Origin: Atrichornis clamosus
Lineage: Eukaryota > Chordata > Aves > Passeriformes > Menuridae
Assembly (NCBI GenBank): GCA_013400975.1
Contig: WBMZ01008654.1
Span: 1-64,000 of the forward strand
Length of the DNA stretch: 64,000 nucleotides
Direction: 5' to 3'
This document shows, piece after piece, positions 42,401 to 57,400 of this stretch (within the stretch, counting starts at the first letter, position 1; every line of letters starts with the position of its first letter). Made by a program: the position numbers and the translations under genes. Under the pieces are notes generated by a model, which was not told where the DNA came from, searched no databases, and worked only from the letters and a program-made list of their open reading frames with translations.

Positions 42401-45400
42401 CTGTGATGAAGGTAAACTTCTTCAATAACCACTCAGTAATGATTAAGGCATGTTAGAGTTTAAAGCTCTAGATTACAATAACCTTTAAAACCAAATTGTT
42501 TTCCTTTGCATTGCTGCAGGGCAGAGTAAAGGAGGTTAAGGGACCTTAATTGCATTTCCACTCCTAGCATGTTTTTAAATCACACTTGGACTACTGTTCT
42601 GGAGTTTCCAAGGCTTCAATTGAAAGGATGTCATCTGAACTTCAAAAAGGGGGAAAAAATAACCTAACTAGGGAAACAAGCATTTCCTGAAATTGAATTT
42701 CAGACAATTGGGGCATGTCTGATGCCCAGCAATGACTGCAGTGCAGAGACAATGGGGTTAAATATCCACATAGCAGAGCAAAGGACAGATTATTTCAGCT
42801 GATCCAGAAAGCTGTGCCAGGTCATTCCACAGAGTGGTCCAGGCCCCAAAATATTTCACCTTGGCAATCCTGCTTCCACTTGTGAATGACTCTTCAGCAG
42901 CTCAAACACTTCTGCACTGCAACATGTAGTTCACTCCTCACTGCACATCCACTCACTTTCTCCCTGTGGATTCACCTACCAGCCAAATATTACAGGCAAT
43001 TAAAACCCGAATTCTACAGGCAATGGTGTCAGGGATAAGGAGAGGCAGAGTAAAGTGCTTCTGCGATTCCCTGTAGAGTTCTTGATACAGCAAGCTTGTG
43101 TCAGATATGTTGAGCTCCGAGTGACTCCTTACAAAGTTTTGTGTGTTAATTCAGAGGGCAGAAGTTAATCTGGATGTTAGTGGCTGGAGGTAGATGACAG
43201 CATTTTTTGTTCTTTAAATGGGAGTGGTTGCTTCAAGCACAGGGGCACTGTATTGGCAAGTCTGTTTCTCACCACAGCTTTAATAAAATGTATGAGACTG
43301 CAGCACTCACTCTCAATTTGTGGGAAGAGGTTTGAAAGCTATTCTCTACCTCCCAGGCTCACGTGTGATGTGGCTGGGATTTACAACCTCAGTTAACTTA
43401 ACGTAGGTTTTCCAATTTGCATCTATTTCCTGAAAGATTCAAGCCTAGGGAAAGTGGATGCTAATGTAGGAGCCTGTATTTGGATTGGTGAAGCAGATAA
43501 TCCAAGATTAATTTCATCTGACAAAAGAAATCTATTATTACAGTGTCAAACTCCAGTGTGCAGCTAGTAGCTCTCAGCAAGACTGGAAATGCAACTCAGC
43601 ACCTGCATCCTTGCACACAGGTGCTACTTGAAAATGCCCCGGGCAACTGGAGTGATTCTGACAGGGGCAAGAGTCCCTTTGAAAACAAGGCCAAGAGCAC
43701 CTGATCTTATCAGCTGGTTTCTGGATGGATGGAGCATTGAGCCTGTGTGGGACACTGCAGCAATAGCATTATGCTGCCCACTGATGGGCACAGCAGTCCT
43801 TTAGAAAACCACACAGCAGATCCAGCTCCTCACCAAGCACGGAGAGCTCCATCCAACAAATCACCCACCACAGATGATTCAGGTCCATTCCACCTCTGCT
43901 GCGCAACATTCATCTCCCATTATACCTTCAGCTTCAGAAAGGATGCTACTGTGATTTTAGCAATTATTATAATATTAGCTGCCCCTCTGACATTCAGAAG
44001 TGTTTGCTAGTGTGATCTCTATTGTAGTAAAGATGTTTTTCTTTCATCCAGGCATATCTATGTGCTCATGCAAAGCCTAGAGCAATATTGTCATGGCCCT
44101 CAGTCCCCCACTCCTGCACAAGACACCAACATTAACCCCAAAGCTTCTGCATGTGAAAAACATATATCTGTGTGCACTGCCTCGGCTGGGGATGGAGAAA
44201 GTACATAGAAGAGCACCTGCACGTGGACACACAAAGGCAACACCCAAACAGCTGGTTGTTACAATAACACATTATTAATCATTTCTCCTGCATATTATGG
44301 GACTCCTCCTTCCATTAGCTACCTGCTAGCACCAGGTTCACAGTCGATGACAGCTGTTGACACCACTCTGGGTAAGGCAGCAAGACAAGTGTTGCACTTC
44401 CCTGCTCTGTCCTGCCCAGATGAGGTCAGTGCAGCCACCTTCAGTGAAAGCAGGAAGAGACTCAGCATTATGAAGGTCAAAGACTTCTACATGCTTCTAA
44501 TAAACCCCAGTGTTGCTCCCAGCTCACAATCCCAGAGTGTTTTATCAACATTTACCACTTTACTCAATACTGTGCTTGAGAACCAGCAGTTTGAGAAGAG
44601 ATGCAACAGATGGAAGCACTTTCCTAACTCACCTCACTGCAATCTGGTCAGGATGGCCTGGCAGGGAGCAAGCACTCACTCCTTGGCTCATGCAGCCCTG
44701 GAGAAGAGTTCCCAGTACTGACAGAAGAGCCATTTGTGACCTGGCCATTGGGAACTGGGCTGTCATCCAAACCCCACAGCATCAGGGAAGGCTGATTTTC
44801 AGTTACTGCATGTTGGTGACTGGTGAAAGCTGAACAACAAGTACTGGGGGAGGAAGGGCAGCACACTTCTGTGAGAGAGCAGTTTGCAAGCCACATTTGC
44901 CTACTAGACAGCACAGGGAAGGTCCTTTCCTGTGGGGATCAGCTCCTATTACCACTGCAGTTTCTCTGCTGCATGGCAGCAGCAAGCCGGTTATCCAGAG
45001 GCGAGAACCCAACAGAAGATATCCATAGACAAAAAAATAATAAATATCCAGCTAAAGGATGAACTCAATAAATCTAAACTATGGAATAGGCAAATTTTAC
45101 AATTGGCTTTGCAAACCTGGTTACTGGGTACAGACCATGTCTGCCTCCTGGCATCACGCTGGGAAGGTACCTGAGCACATGCACCCCTCTCCTTGAGCAA
45201 GAGAACTTGGGCAAGCCCAGAGAAACCCCAGTATGTACCAACAGGATCCCCCAGTACAGGTGATCAATGGACAAGCACTAATGCTATTTGTCACTGACTG
45301 TTAAGAGTCCTTTAGCCTTCAGCACCCTGATTCTTGTAAGCTCAGATATTCCCACCTTCAGAGTAATGCAAAGCCTTCATGCAGCATTGCAAGGGAAGAG

Positions 45401-48400
45401 GGGGGACAACACCTTTCCAACCTCTGCTATGCAAACAGCTTACACACTGGAGCACATGAGTTGTTCATACCCATCTCAGCATGAATAATGCCAGACCTCA
45501 AGCAATCCATCTTTTCAGACTGTGGCAGAATGAGCTGGTTCAATGACCTACTGGGGTAGCAATTGCCCCTTGATGGTTACACAAACAGAAAGTCCTGTCT
45601 GATCCATGCCCTGAAGATGATCTGAAATCCCCATGCTTGCCTGAGAGAAGAAATAAAAGGATTACAGGCTTAAGCCATCTGTGTTGGGGTCCTCACTCCT
45701 CATATATGCCCCATGGTGCAGAAGAAACATGTCATGAGACATGACACTGTCTTCCTCCAGTCAAGCTGAATCTGTCTCCTTGGAAGTAACAACTCACAGT
45801 GACATGTCACAACCACAGGAAGATGCAACACTACCAATATTGTAATGATCTGTAAGTCTAAAAATAAACCTTCATTCTTTGTGCTGGAAACAAAGATCAA
45901 TGGAAAAAACAAAATAAAACAAGAAACCCAAGGAGTCTTTGTGGAGAAGGTAACAGCTCAGAAAATAAACCCTGGGAAGGTAGGAGAGTACTACAGGAGA
46001 AAGGCTTTTAAAAGCCTGTTGTGTGATCCACAACAGGAAAAAAAAAAATCACCAGGGTCTGACAGAGATCCTGATCTCTCCTGCATTTAGCTGTTGTGTC
46101 GTGTTAACTGAACTCCTTGTCACAACAAGTTCTGTTTTGCTGCTGTCAGCACAGTGGGCTTAACGTAGCTTAAGAAAAGCATCTCACATTATTCTTCATA
46201 GTTCATGTATCATCTCCAACAAGCCAGAGAGCAGAAAACAGGCTGCTACTGTGCAGCTGATTATTGGTGATCATGTACACAGGCAGGCCCTACGATGAAA
46301 GAACACTACTGAACTTTGCTAAGGTCTGCTTTTAGCTCTGCAGAGAGGACACCAGTAACAACACAGGGGGAGCCTTTGACTCAGGGAAACATCCAGACTG
46401 TCTGTAGACTACAGAAACACCATGCAACATTTTCAGCACTAACAACTGCACCAGAGAGCACCAGTCTGACAAGTCCCTTTTACATGGTACCCATTGTTAA
46501 AGAGCAACAAAGTTGTTGACCATACAAAACACTTTCACATGTAAAGACTGGCGGCAACAATCTGAAAGAAGGATCAGAAAAGTTGAGATTGAATAGACAC
46601 TGAGGAAGAAGTACTGCTATAAAAAACATTAAAGCAAAACCTGCCATTTGGTCTTTTCCTTTCTCAAGCAGTTTGACTGCTAATCTAGTGAAGGCAGCAA
46701 GTCACTCCGTTCTTCATTATCTTATTTTGACCAAATCCATTTCTCTGGGTGGTATCTGCACATACAGTAATTTAATACAGCTTCTGTCTTCAGCCATGAA
46801 ATGTTAAATATTTACTTATTTTTATTTAATTGCAGAAAATCAGAACACTCTCCTAACAGCATGTTAATAAAAACTTGGGGATACATCCCTGCAATAATGC
46901 AGGTCAATTTTCTAATGCATCAGCTCTTTAATTAAGGAGAATCCCAGAAGACATGAAGATGATTCCTCATACCAAGGTATTCCTGCCAGTACTTCACTGT
47001 GCACCATGGATCTATTTTGTTTTGCATATCCACCCTGTGAAAATATCATCATTTTCCCCTGGTATTCCAGATAGATCTTGTACTGCTCTCAGCAGTCAGC
47101 ATTATAGTCTTCATACTCTCTGAGATTTGACGGTTCATTTCCTCTGCCCAGTCTAACTTCAGCTTGTCAATATTGCCCTGCAGTTCTGTAAAAAAAGTAC
47201 ATGCAAAATACACTTATTTGTACTTAGAGTAGATAGTTCATCTTGAAATTTCCTTACACAGCAAGCCAGTGGTGATAAAACAGGTTTAAACTACAGATGA
47301 TTATTAAACACTTCTTCCCCCTCAAAAGCATCCATGCTAAATTCTTGGGACTTTGCTGACAACATGCTCAAAGTGGTCTTGCTCTGCTCCTTGGTGAAGG
47401 ACCTGAGTGTAGAAGTGATGCTTATTTCTCACCCCTTTTCACAGGCTGGGAGCTTAGCATGAAAAGTTAAAAATAAATAGGATCTGGGCTCTGGCTCAAA
47501 AGTGATGTTCTGTGTTTTCAAGTCAGTCTCTGTTACTGCTGGTACTCTTGTCCTGTAACTCATAAGCAAAATCCTAGACAATTAGTTTTTTCTCTCCACG
47601 CATCCTATGGGAAGGACGCTTCACAACCTCACCCTGATGGTTGGAAGCGTTCTTCTCATTTGCAGCCTCCATTTGTTGAGGACAGCTTATATGTTCTTAT
47701 GCTCACACTTCCCTTCATCTTAAACACATCTCCTTCCCCAGTACCTTTTCCCAGGATGCATTAGTAGACAGCTTTCACAGACCTGTCAGACTTTTTTTAT
47801 TGCTAGTTACACTGAGTCACACTTTTAGCATTCTCTTACTAGACCGGGTCTCTCTCTTACCCAATCACCTCAGCTCTTCTTACCTCCCAAGACAAATTCA
47901 GAATGTGAGATGGAGAAGTGGTATTGGAACAAGGCTCAAACATGAACCTTAATCCTGTTGGACCCACCCTCCAGCTCCTCATTCCCATCTGTGCAGAAGT
48001 TCAGAACCACCTGAGGTCTTACCAAGACAAAGCCCCTGCTTCCAGATTTTACAGATCCTATCAAGAACAACCCTTCACTTTTCCCCCAGAAGAAGAAGTT
48101 CACTTTAAGCCAGACCATACCAGTGTGCCAGTTACTGTGTAGTGACAAATAGCCAAGAAGGCAGGAATATGCAAGCTGGCTTCACCCCTGCAAACAGTGG
48201 AGTGGGCCTCATTAAGACATACAAACTGTGAGCAGCCACCTCAGGACAGCATTGATCTGCCTGTGCAGACAGCACAGCCACAGTCTGCTGTCGGGGGATC
48301 CTCATTAAACCCCTTGTCACTTCACCAGACAGAGGTGATGTGAGCTCCCTGTCCTTCACACATGCTTGCTTCACCTCTTCTTTCACCCATGCATTCATTA

Positions 48401-51400
48401 GGACACAGAGTGGAGAAACTCTGCCTTGAAGGATTCAGCACAGGCACCTCACCTTCCTGTTGCAGATTTTTCACCTTTTGTCACATCACTGAGAAAAGCT
48501 GGCTATGAAATTGTTAAATGCATCATGCTAAACACTGTCAGCCTGTAAAATCCCACTGGGCAGCTGCTGTACACACTTATCTCTATGCAGCCAGGCTCTG
48601 CCATCTTGCTGGCTTAAAAGAAGTGTTAATTTTCCCACATAGAATATGGAGCTGGATTCAATTTCTATTCCTGCCCCTTTCTTCTCACTCATTCTATCAC
48701 TGCTTTTCTCCCCCTTTCCTTTGTAGCCACATGCCCAAGGCTATAGCAGCTTCCTGACAGACCCCTGAGGCCAACCAGTCCAAAGCTCTCCTGAAGCCAC
48801 AGCAAGTTTCACCAGCTTCCACTGAAGTAGGGCACGGAGTCAGGAGTCTTGCTGCTGGTTGTGGTCCCTCCTTTTCCGTTCAAACAAGTTGCCTCAGTGC
48901 TAAAACCTGATTCACGTGGAGCTGAGCCCAGCCTCATTGTTGCACTCCAGATTAGAAACAGAGAGGGACCCTGAGCAGCCACCAGGGACAGACACAAATG
49001 GGGCACCTTGCTCTGGTAGCTGTGCTCCAAGACTCCTTGTTGGCAGTAACAGCAAGGAGCCAGTGCTTCATTTCCTGCCCCCAGCAAAGCTGGCACCAGA
49101 CAGCAGGAAGCAATGCTTGTATTGCCTTGCTGCAGCACGGCATCATGGCAAATCAGAATGCTACACCAAAGCAAAGAAACTGCAATTAAGAGCTGGATGA
49201 CAGGAAGCAGGAAGTTCGCACCTGCCACTGAGCCTTTCAGACCAAACTGAAATAACCCACTTGGATTTAATCTCTTCTTCCTAAAGACAAAGCCTCGACT
49301 CATGTTTCCAGTCTGCTGATGACAGACGAATGATCTTGTCAGAAAGCCAAAGTCTTAAGTACAAAATTCCTGATTCCTGTTCCTAATTCTGTCTCACATT
49401 GTCTTAGTCAAGTCATCGCATTACTGTTGCTCAGCTTCCCCCCTCAAGAAGAGGGGAAGGTTATACTTCACCAGGCTCTACTGAGCTTCATTCATGCACT
49501 CTGGAATTCATCGTTGCTACCACAGAGTAACTTTCTTTGTTTCCTAAACTGGAAGGAAGAGACCGTATTTTTACACATGCACACAGAGAGTAAAAGCATC
49601 CAAGTAGTTCATCCTACTGAAGGAGGCAGGAACGAGCATATGTACAGCATGAAAAGAAAACATTCATGTTCTGCATGTCTTCATGCAGATCACAAATAGA
49701 GCAACACCTCTCCCAGGCTTCAACTCCCTTCTATTTCCCTGTCAGAACTGGAGTCTACACCCATAATTGGACTGGTCTACATTTAGGGTCTTTCATTTCC
49801 ACCCCAGTCTTCTCTTCCTCTCCTGGATGTCCGATGTGCCTGCAGAGCTGCTCCAAGCACACATACTACACAATCTTTGTCTCTGTTCAGGTTATGCTGA
49901 ACATAAATATCAATCTGGTCAGTTTAGAAAACCAATGACATGGCCAGTTCTTTTAAATGCAGCCTAAAAGGACAGTCTTAGCAAAGCCTGTGCTGCTAAA
50001 TAGAGAGACTTGAGTTTTCTTGCTAACTGGGGACGGTAGGGGTGCACTGATTAACAACCACTTTGAGATAAAGGGGGAAAGTGAGAAAAAACTGCCTTGC
50101 ACTGAGCATCACCACTGTTTCTGGGAACTCAGGCTGAAATTTTGAATTTCAATTTACTAAGGTGAAAGAGAGATTGTGCACTTTGCAAAAAGAATTGTAT
50201 GTACGTATGTATTCTACAAGGAATAAAGGGACGCTGTTTCTGCAAGGAGTGGGAAGAAGAGGAAAGTGGTATTTTTAAAAGCTTTAATGCATAGAAAAGC
50301 AGGATGTATAATGGTGAGTTCCTTGTGTCTCAAAGCCATAAGAAGTACCCAGGCTCTTGCTTCTCTCAGGCATTATAAAACACTCATATGCAGGGGAGTG
50401 AATTTTTAATTGCACTGGTACCATCTCCCACCCCCATGCAAACAGCTCCCTCCCCTCCCCTGCTCCTGACAGGGGACAGAGAAGACTGTCCCCTGCCACT
50501 CTCTGCTACCAATGAAATCAAAGAGCTTTCAGTGCTGAGAGTTTCAGCAACATTCTCCATGGCCTAAGAAACAGAAACTGTGTCCAAGCCCAACCCAATG
50601 CTTTGCTACACTGGGATTTTTTGACAGATATATGTGAAATCCCTCACTGCCTGGGTTGGGGAAGGTATCTTTTTTATTTTATTTTCCTGCAAGCAAAACT
50701 GAGAACTGCTAAACAAGCAAAAATCAAAACCACTTCTACTGCAATGCTGGTGTCCAGCAGCTGGACTGTGGCAGTCACCCACAGCCCTGTGTTTCCTGAG
50801 GAGTTTTTACCTGACCCAGCAGGACAATGGTGACAAACTCGTTTCTCCAAGTCAAACATATTTTTTAAAGCACAGTTTTGTGTTTTCAGTGCCAGCTCAA
50901 ATCTGTGTTTCTATCAATGCTGGCAGCAGTGCCAATTGCTCAGTATCACTGGGCTTTTTAGATCCTGACTGCTTTCAAATGACACTAGAAATAAAATAAT
51001 GCCCACCTGCACACCAGACATTCACTGCCAAAACTGTATCTTCCAGTGGGCAGGGCTCTAACAGGCAGTGGTCAGCAAGGCCGGTGTCCTCTTAGCACTG
51101 TCCCTGTGCCATCCTTCATCCAACACATCTATTTGATGGGAGCTTGCATTTTGGTTGGACACACTCTGTGATTCCATACTGTAAGGACAAATGCTTTTAC
51201 TTCTGTCAACGGCTCTGAAATGACTTGCTGCCACGCTACAGAAATTCCAACAATCCTGAAGTCATTTTACTGCCTCTTGCAGACTTCAGTTCATTGCCTT
51301 AATAGGAAGGCAGCACTGTTTGGGGTACCCAAAACAGAAAGAAAATGATAGTGGGAAGCATCTGAGTTCTGTAACATGCTAGTTAGACCTTGTTTTCTCT

Positions 51401-54400
51401 TTCCAGGAGAAAATACAATGATTTGTATTTCTCCAGATTTGGAGTCTAACTGCATTTTGCAGTAATGGGTCATGCCATAGCACTTCTACCACCAGCTGAC
51501 CCTTTGCCCACCAGGGAACACTTGCAGAACAAAGTCCCAGGAGAGTTTATTTTTGCTATTTCTGATGTAAAGACAATCAGCCAGCAAGGACTCACTTCTG
51601 GCAGCTCAACCCAAACACAGGTGGAACTTCAGACCTTTCACTGCAGTCTGGGCTACAAGGCTGCCTCAGCTTCCCACGAGCTTTAGGATAGTGAATACAG
51701 GGATGTCTGTGCCAGCTGTGAAGGGAGAAGTAGAACAAAGGAAAAGCTGAATCACAGTTGTAACACGAAGGCTCTGCCCCTCATGAGCCCTGAAAACTGT
51801 AATACCATATGGCACACTCTGGACTTTGAGTGGTCCCTACACTTGACCTAAAAGGCACTGGGTGACAGGATGAAACAGGTAGGTATTATAACATTTCTTA
51901 CAGAAAAAAAGATTCCCATTGTCACCACCATAACACTTTGCCAATCAGCAATATCAGACAGGAATGAATGCCAGGAATTCCTGGCCTACGTTCCTACTCC
52001 TGCTGCAGAAATCCACTGGTAAAGAACACAATCTAAGGCACCCTCCTGGTACAGAGATGGCATTGGAATGGGCACAGGGTGTTTTGTGGATGGGCAGCCA
52101 ACATGTCTGCATATCCACTTCCTGCACTTGGGTGTTGAGGTCTGATATGTGCAGACAAATACCAGCACACACATTTTAAAAGCCTTTTCAAAACTCAAGT
52201 GTTTGTGCAGCTGTGATCAAGTTGCTTTAATTCATCCAGAGGAAAAGCATGGCATGGCCATGTGATTGCAAACAGAGAAGTTTCCTTGGCTTGGGAAATT
52301 ACTTTGTGTCCACTGGGCTGTGACAACACACCCTTTAATTCAACTCTAATGCAGAACAGGGCACTTTGGTTTAAATCACTGGGAAGGCAGTAGCTTTTCA
52401 TTCTGGTGGTTTAAACAAAGGCACTTCTCTGCTCAGTGAGGATAACAGTGCACACGGCTATTCACTGCCAGACCTGAGCTTTGGTATCTTAACCACATAC
52501 AATTATCCAGTCTTGGAGTGTAAAATAATCTGTCTAGACTACAGAAAAGTACTACCTACATATGAAGTTGGTTTTTTCTGAGTGCAGTGCTGTTGCAAAC
52601 ACCTATCCCTGAATTTTGTTTAAACCCAAACTGCCAGAGTTTATCAGAACATTACCACAATGCCTCCTTGTCCAAGACCTGGATGCAGAGAAGGAGCCTG
52701 CAACCCACTCAGTAGCAAGCAATGCTTCAGACACATCCAGCTGGATGTCCAAGTGTCAGCATCAGAGCCAAGCTATGGAGGCCTACAGGACCACCAGGAC
52801 TTTGGCTTCCTCTAGGCTGTTGCAAAAACCACCAACTGGAACAGTTTTGCCCACTTGAAAGCAAGAAAATCCTACATTTATCTCAGTGGTCAATGCAAGT
52901 GCTTGGGAGCACTGCCAAATAATATTTATCAGCCTAGCTGAAGGTTTTATAACTCAACTGTGTAAGTTCACATCACAGAGAACACCCCAATACAGCAAGC
53001 AGCCAGTCTGGGAGTACTCAACATGCTCTTACACTATGTCATTTTTATTAGTTATTAGACACAAGTAAGAGTGTTTTGAAATGAGCTAGCTTGTGAACTG
53101 AACAGATCTGCTCGTGTGTCCATGGCAAACCAACCCAGCAAAGAGAGGATCAGACAATACACCTGGCACCAAAATGGGGCAGCTTGCCAGTGCCTGGCTA
53201 TCTGGTAGCTGGCAGCCACACCAGGAGGTTTGGTTAGCAAAGGGAGAGAGTATCCCCACACTTACAGTCTGGAGAGGGAGAAACTGAAAAGCGAGGAGTT
53301 AAGTCTCTTCCTCACCTTCTTCTGTAAGCAGAGCCACACAACCACATTGCCAGCCTGGCTGTGCTAGTTTTAAAAACAGATGAGAGAGGTGTGGGATGGT
53401 TTCACACTCTATCGCAGCAGCAGCTCACCAGGAGAGCTGAGGGGCAGGATGGCTGTGAACCCTCTATCCTGCCCTATCATCCCGAGCAGCTGCTGCCAAA
53501 GCAGGGACAGGATATATAGGCCAATGACTTCTGCTGGGAATAAATATGTGGGGGGAAGGCCTTTCCCAGAAGCTGTTATAATTACTGTCTCATTTTTTAT
53601 TTTCATACTTCTTGCAGCTGATCTCTGTCACTCAGCTGAGTCTCACCAGCTGCCTCACTTCCCTTAGCTCAGCATTTTTCTTACACCACCCATTGCAAGA
53701 ACTACCCTGCATCACTCTTCTTGGGACTGCAAAATGCAGTTTCATCTACACTGCCAACTGATCTTGAAGCAAAGTGCCAAAAAAGCAGTGTGTGCTGCCC
53801 AGACTTCTCAGTTCCAGGGAAGAAAAGGCAGTTTGGTTTAACTCTATTCCTTCTCACCTCAAGCTAGTGCCCGATTAGAGTAACAGAACTCTAATTGCAC
53901 ATGATGGCTGAACAAGTTAAATAATACCAGCATGGCTGTAGCTGTGGCAGTTCCTGCTTCCTCATCTCCCATCTTGTTTATTAAAAGGTACTAACATGAC
54001 TGAGCCTTTCCAGTGGCTCCAGATAGCTGAATCACTGCAGTTGGGACATGACTAAGCCAGAAAGGATAGGGTGGGAATGCTCTTATTCCCACATCCTACT
54101 AGTGTTATGTAGCTGGGAGTGAGCTACCTACACCCAGCTGTGCAGAATAGGACCTACAGCCTTTTTAGAACACTGGTAAAATCATTCAAAAGTCACAGAA
54201 AAATTACAATTACAGTTAAAAATTAGCAAGTAATATACTAAGCACAGCAGGTGGCATTTTTTCTACTGCTAGAACTCTTTTCAGAACAGGATGGAATGAA
54301 CAACACATGTGGGTCAGTGCTTGCCTAACAAGGCCAAGATCTCACCTGGGAACTTTAAGAGCTAAAGCAAAACCACCAACCCATTACCTCGGCTCTAGCC

Positions 54401-57400
54401 TATGCTGTTGACCCTGCACATTCCCTGACATCACTTCAAAACTTAAAAAAAAATAATAAGGGGATTAAAAATATATCTCTGAACCTCTAAATCCCACAGG
54501 CCCAGTTCTTCCTTCCAGTCCTCCCAGAAAACCAAGCCACTTGCTCAGGAACATATCTCCAACAATGGTCACAGTGAGAAAGCAAAAGGCCCTGACCACG
54601 ATATCAGTCTCACTTTATAACCCAGCCCTGTCCCCGCAGGAACCAATTGCTGCAGCAGGGAGGCTGGAGGCAGCAGATAAGCCTTAGCTGGGTGATAGGG
54701 ATCAGCTGCCCAGTTATCAAGGGAGTACAAAAATCAAATAGATTTTGATTTAGTAGTTACAGCTTTTCATATATCCTGGGAAAAGAAAAGGACTAGGGAG
54801 GGGGAAGGGGAGTCAGAACTCTTTTTCCAGGGTGTTATGATGTCAGATCTTTTTAGCAATGAATTTCTAGGTTAAGCAGTTACTGAGACATGTGGCTGCA
54901 GAGAACTGCAGTCAGCGCAGGCGTTTGTAGGAGGAAACTGAAAGCAGTGGAAGAAAGGCAAAGGATTGCACATCTGAGGGCTGCAAACCCTGCCTGAAGT
55001 AAGCAAGACACAGTGAGCAAAGAGAGCCATTCCCAGCAGGCACAGAAACAAAGAACAGCAGCATGTACCCTCAGAGAGTCACTTTTCACAGTATTACAGT
55101 TCCTCTGTCCCATTCGGAGTGGGAAGTTAACTTAGTCCTTCTCTCAGATGTGAATCAAGCTTTGGGCTGCAATGCCAACTACAACATCCATTGGCCTTCA
55201 CATGGCCAGCTTCACAACTCTGTGATAGGAGCAGAGCATCACCACTGGATTTGATCAACAAACATCAGCTGTGTTGCTGTTTTAAGTCCAAAGGCAGGAA
55301 GATGAAGCAAACACACCAGATTTCAGTGCCAGCAATAGAACAGACAATGAGGGGCATCAGCCAGGCACAGAGCAGTAGACAAAGTAGCAGAAAGAAGCAA
55401 AGATGAACCTTTGATGACATGAAATTGGACCAAATAAAGCTTGGCATTCTGGTACAATTCTGCCATCAACTATGACAAGGGCCACATTTGTAAGTCTCCA
55501 TATATTCATCCAAATATTAGCACTTCTGGCATAGGCCTCTAGTCAGAAGTTTTGGAAGCCGCAGCCATTTCAGTCATGAGAAATCTTTCAGACAGCATGT
55601 AAAAAGTATTCTTTAACGCATAATGGCTTGCAATTAGGCTTACAACCAAAACCTACAGGAACTGAATTCAGAATCTGCCCTGGCATCACAGGATCAAGTG
55701 CACAGAGAAGGCCAGACCACCGGACCCCTTCTCATGGCACCTTGAAAGTCCCAGCAGACTGCTGTCACCTCTGCTCTCAGCCCACAGAGGCTGCACAGCA
55801 CCTGGGAACAGCATCCACCCCCACTGGACAGCTCCAAGCACCAGTGGCACATGGACCTGACATGATCCAGATAGGCCCAAACAGGGAGACAGCATTTCCA
55901 CCACACTGCAAGCAAGACTCTTGGAGTGACCCGAACCACTCTTCTTCCTCAGGGAGCTACGTGCTGTATTTGTGCTCCTGTAATCCACTTCCCAGCTCCA
56001 TCCCTGTTAATTACCATCACAGCAGGAGAGTTTCTGGCATTTCAAAGAATGGCCCTTCTTATTAAGCAGGAAAATAGGAGATAGCAGACAGCATTACATG
56101 CACTGAAACTGCCAGAGATGCTGTCTTCTTCCTGCACAGCACATGTCATTTGCTTCCCTTGGTTAAAGCAGGAGGAAAGGTGGAAAAGCTGCTCTAATTG
56201 GTAGGGAGCTCCTGTCCTTCAGGTCTCCACCCAACCCCCTAGCAGCGGCTGAAGGCCATGGGGCTGGGATGTACTGGCAGCAGTAGGAGTGTCAGGCATC
56301 TTATCTGACATCCCTGGCAGGGAACCATGTGGGAAAACCAACCGCAAGAAGTTTGGATTGAGCCTGGCCTGCCTCTTCCCAGGAAAGCCTGCCACAGTGT
56401 AGAACGACAGGGTCTGGCAGTAGTTCCAAATTATTCCAGGCTCTCCTGCATCTCGTTGCTTCTGCGGGCATCTCTAGTCCAATTTCAGATATACTTGCTA
56501 TTGAAGCAAACCTTAACTCTGGTTTTGGCTGGGATCTTACATAAATTTGGCTTTAGAAATAACTGTTCCTTCCTGAATCAGCTGAACAAGACCATGACAC
56601 CCTTAAGCAGATAAATCTGCTCTTTTCAGTTAGGACCTGCTTCCTGGCAACCTTGCTGGACTCAGATTTTAAGCACTTCCTATAGAACAAAACAGGTTAT
56701 TTAAATGGGAGGAAAATGTAAAAAGCACAGCTCGCTCTCTTCCAGCTGATTGTCTTTGGAAACAGGACTGGAGGCTGCTGTCCCAGAAGACTGAGCTGCC
56801 CTTATCTCAGGCACTCTGTTAAAAGACTTGGAATCACTTATTAATTTAGTGAAAGCCCCTTAATTTTGATCTTTTGTCTGCATTAATTGATTTGCTATCA
56901 ATAACCTGCATTGATTAGACCTCCAGACCTGGCAGCCACTGAAGATGAAGAGACAGAGACTCTCTTTCAGAGCAGGAGTTCAAAGCCTGAGATGATTAAA
57001 AAAGACAGCACCAAAACGGCTGATAACAAAAAGGTGTCATTCTTTTTCCATTCAAGTATGAAACTATGTGCAGTTAACCCTTCTGTACCTAAAAATGCAC
57101 TCAGGTCTAAGGTATTTGTATAACTCAGAGCTGGCTATTAGATTAACTCCATTTTGCCATTTTAATTAAAATATTATGGATGCTCTTAAACACCTGACAG
57201 GATGAGAACTGAGGGAAAATTTTATCTGCTTCAGCCACAAAGAGAGCTCAGGGAAAGCAACCTGACCCAGAGATTGGCTCAGGTGGTGCTCTCAGATCCC
57301 CTTCCAGCAGACAGCATTGTAAAGAGTGGTTCAGGAAGTCAGATTTCATTTGCAGCAGATCCAAACCAAATGCAACAGTGAAATTTAACACTTATCAGTT

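Noticed and set aside
42540..42870. Stretch faintly resembling a plus-strand CR1 internal region
   Set aside because: Only scattered similarity; not enough consecutive agreement to call a repeat.
48809..49303. 164-codon minus-strand frame with a hydrophobic stretch
   Set aside because: The single hydrophobic stretch is not flanked by plausible coding sequence, and overlapping frames on both strands suggest chance.
56911..57123. Acidic/basic short frame that looked like a coding exon
   Set aside because: No acceptor or donor at sensible positions and no recognised family.
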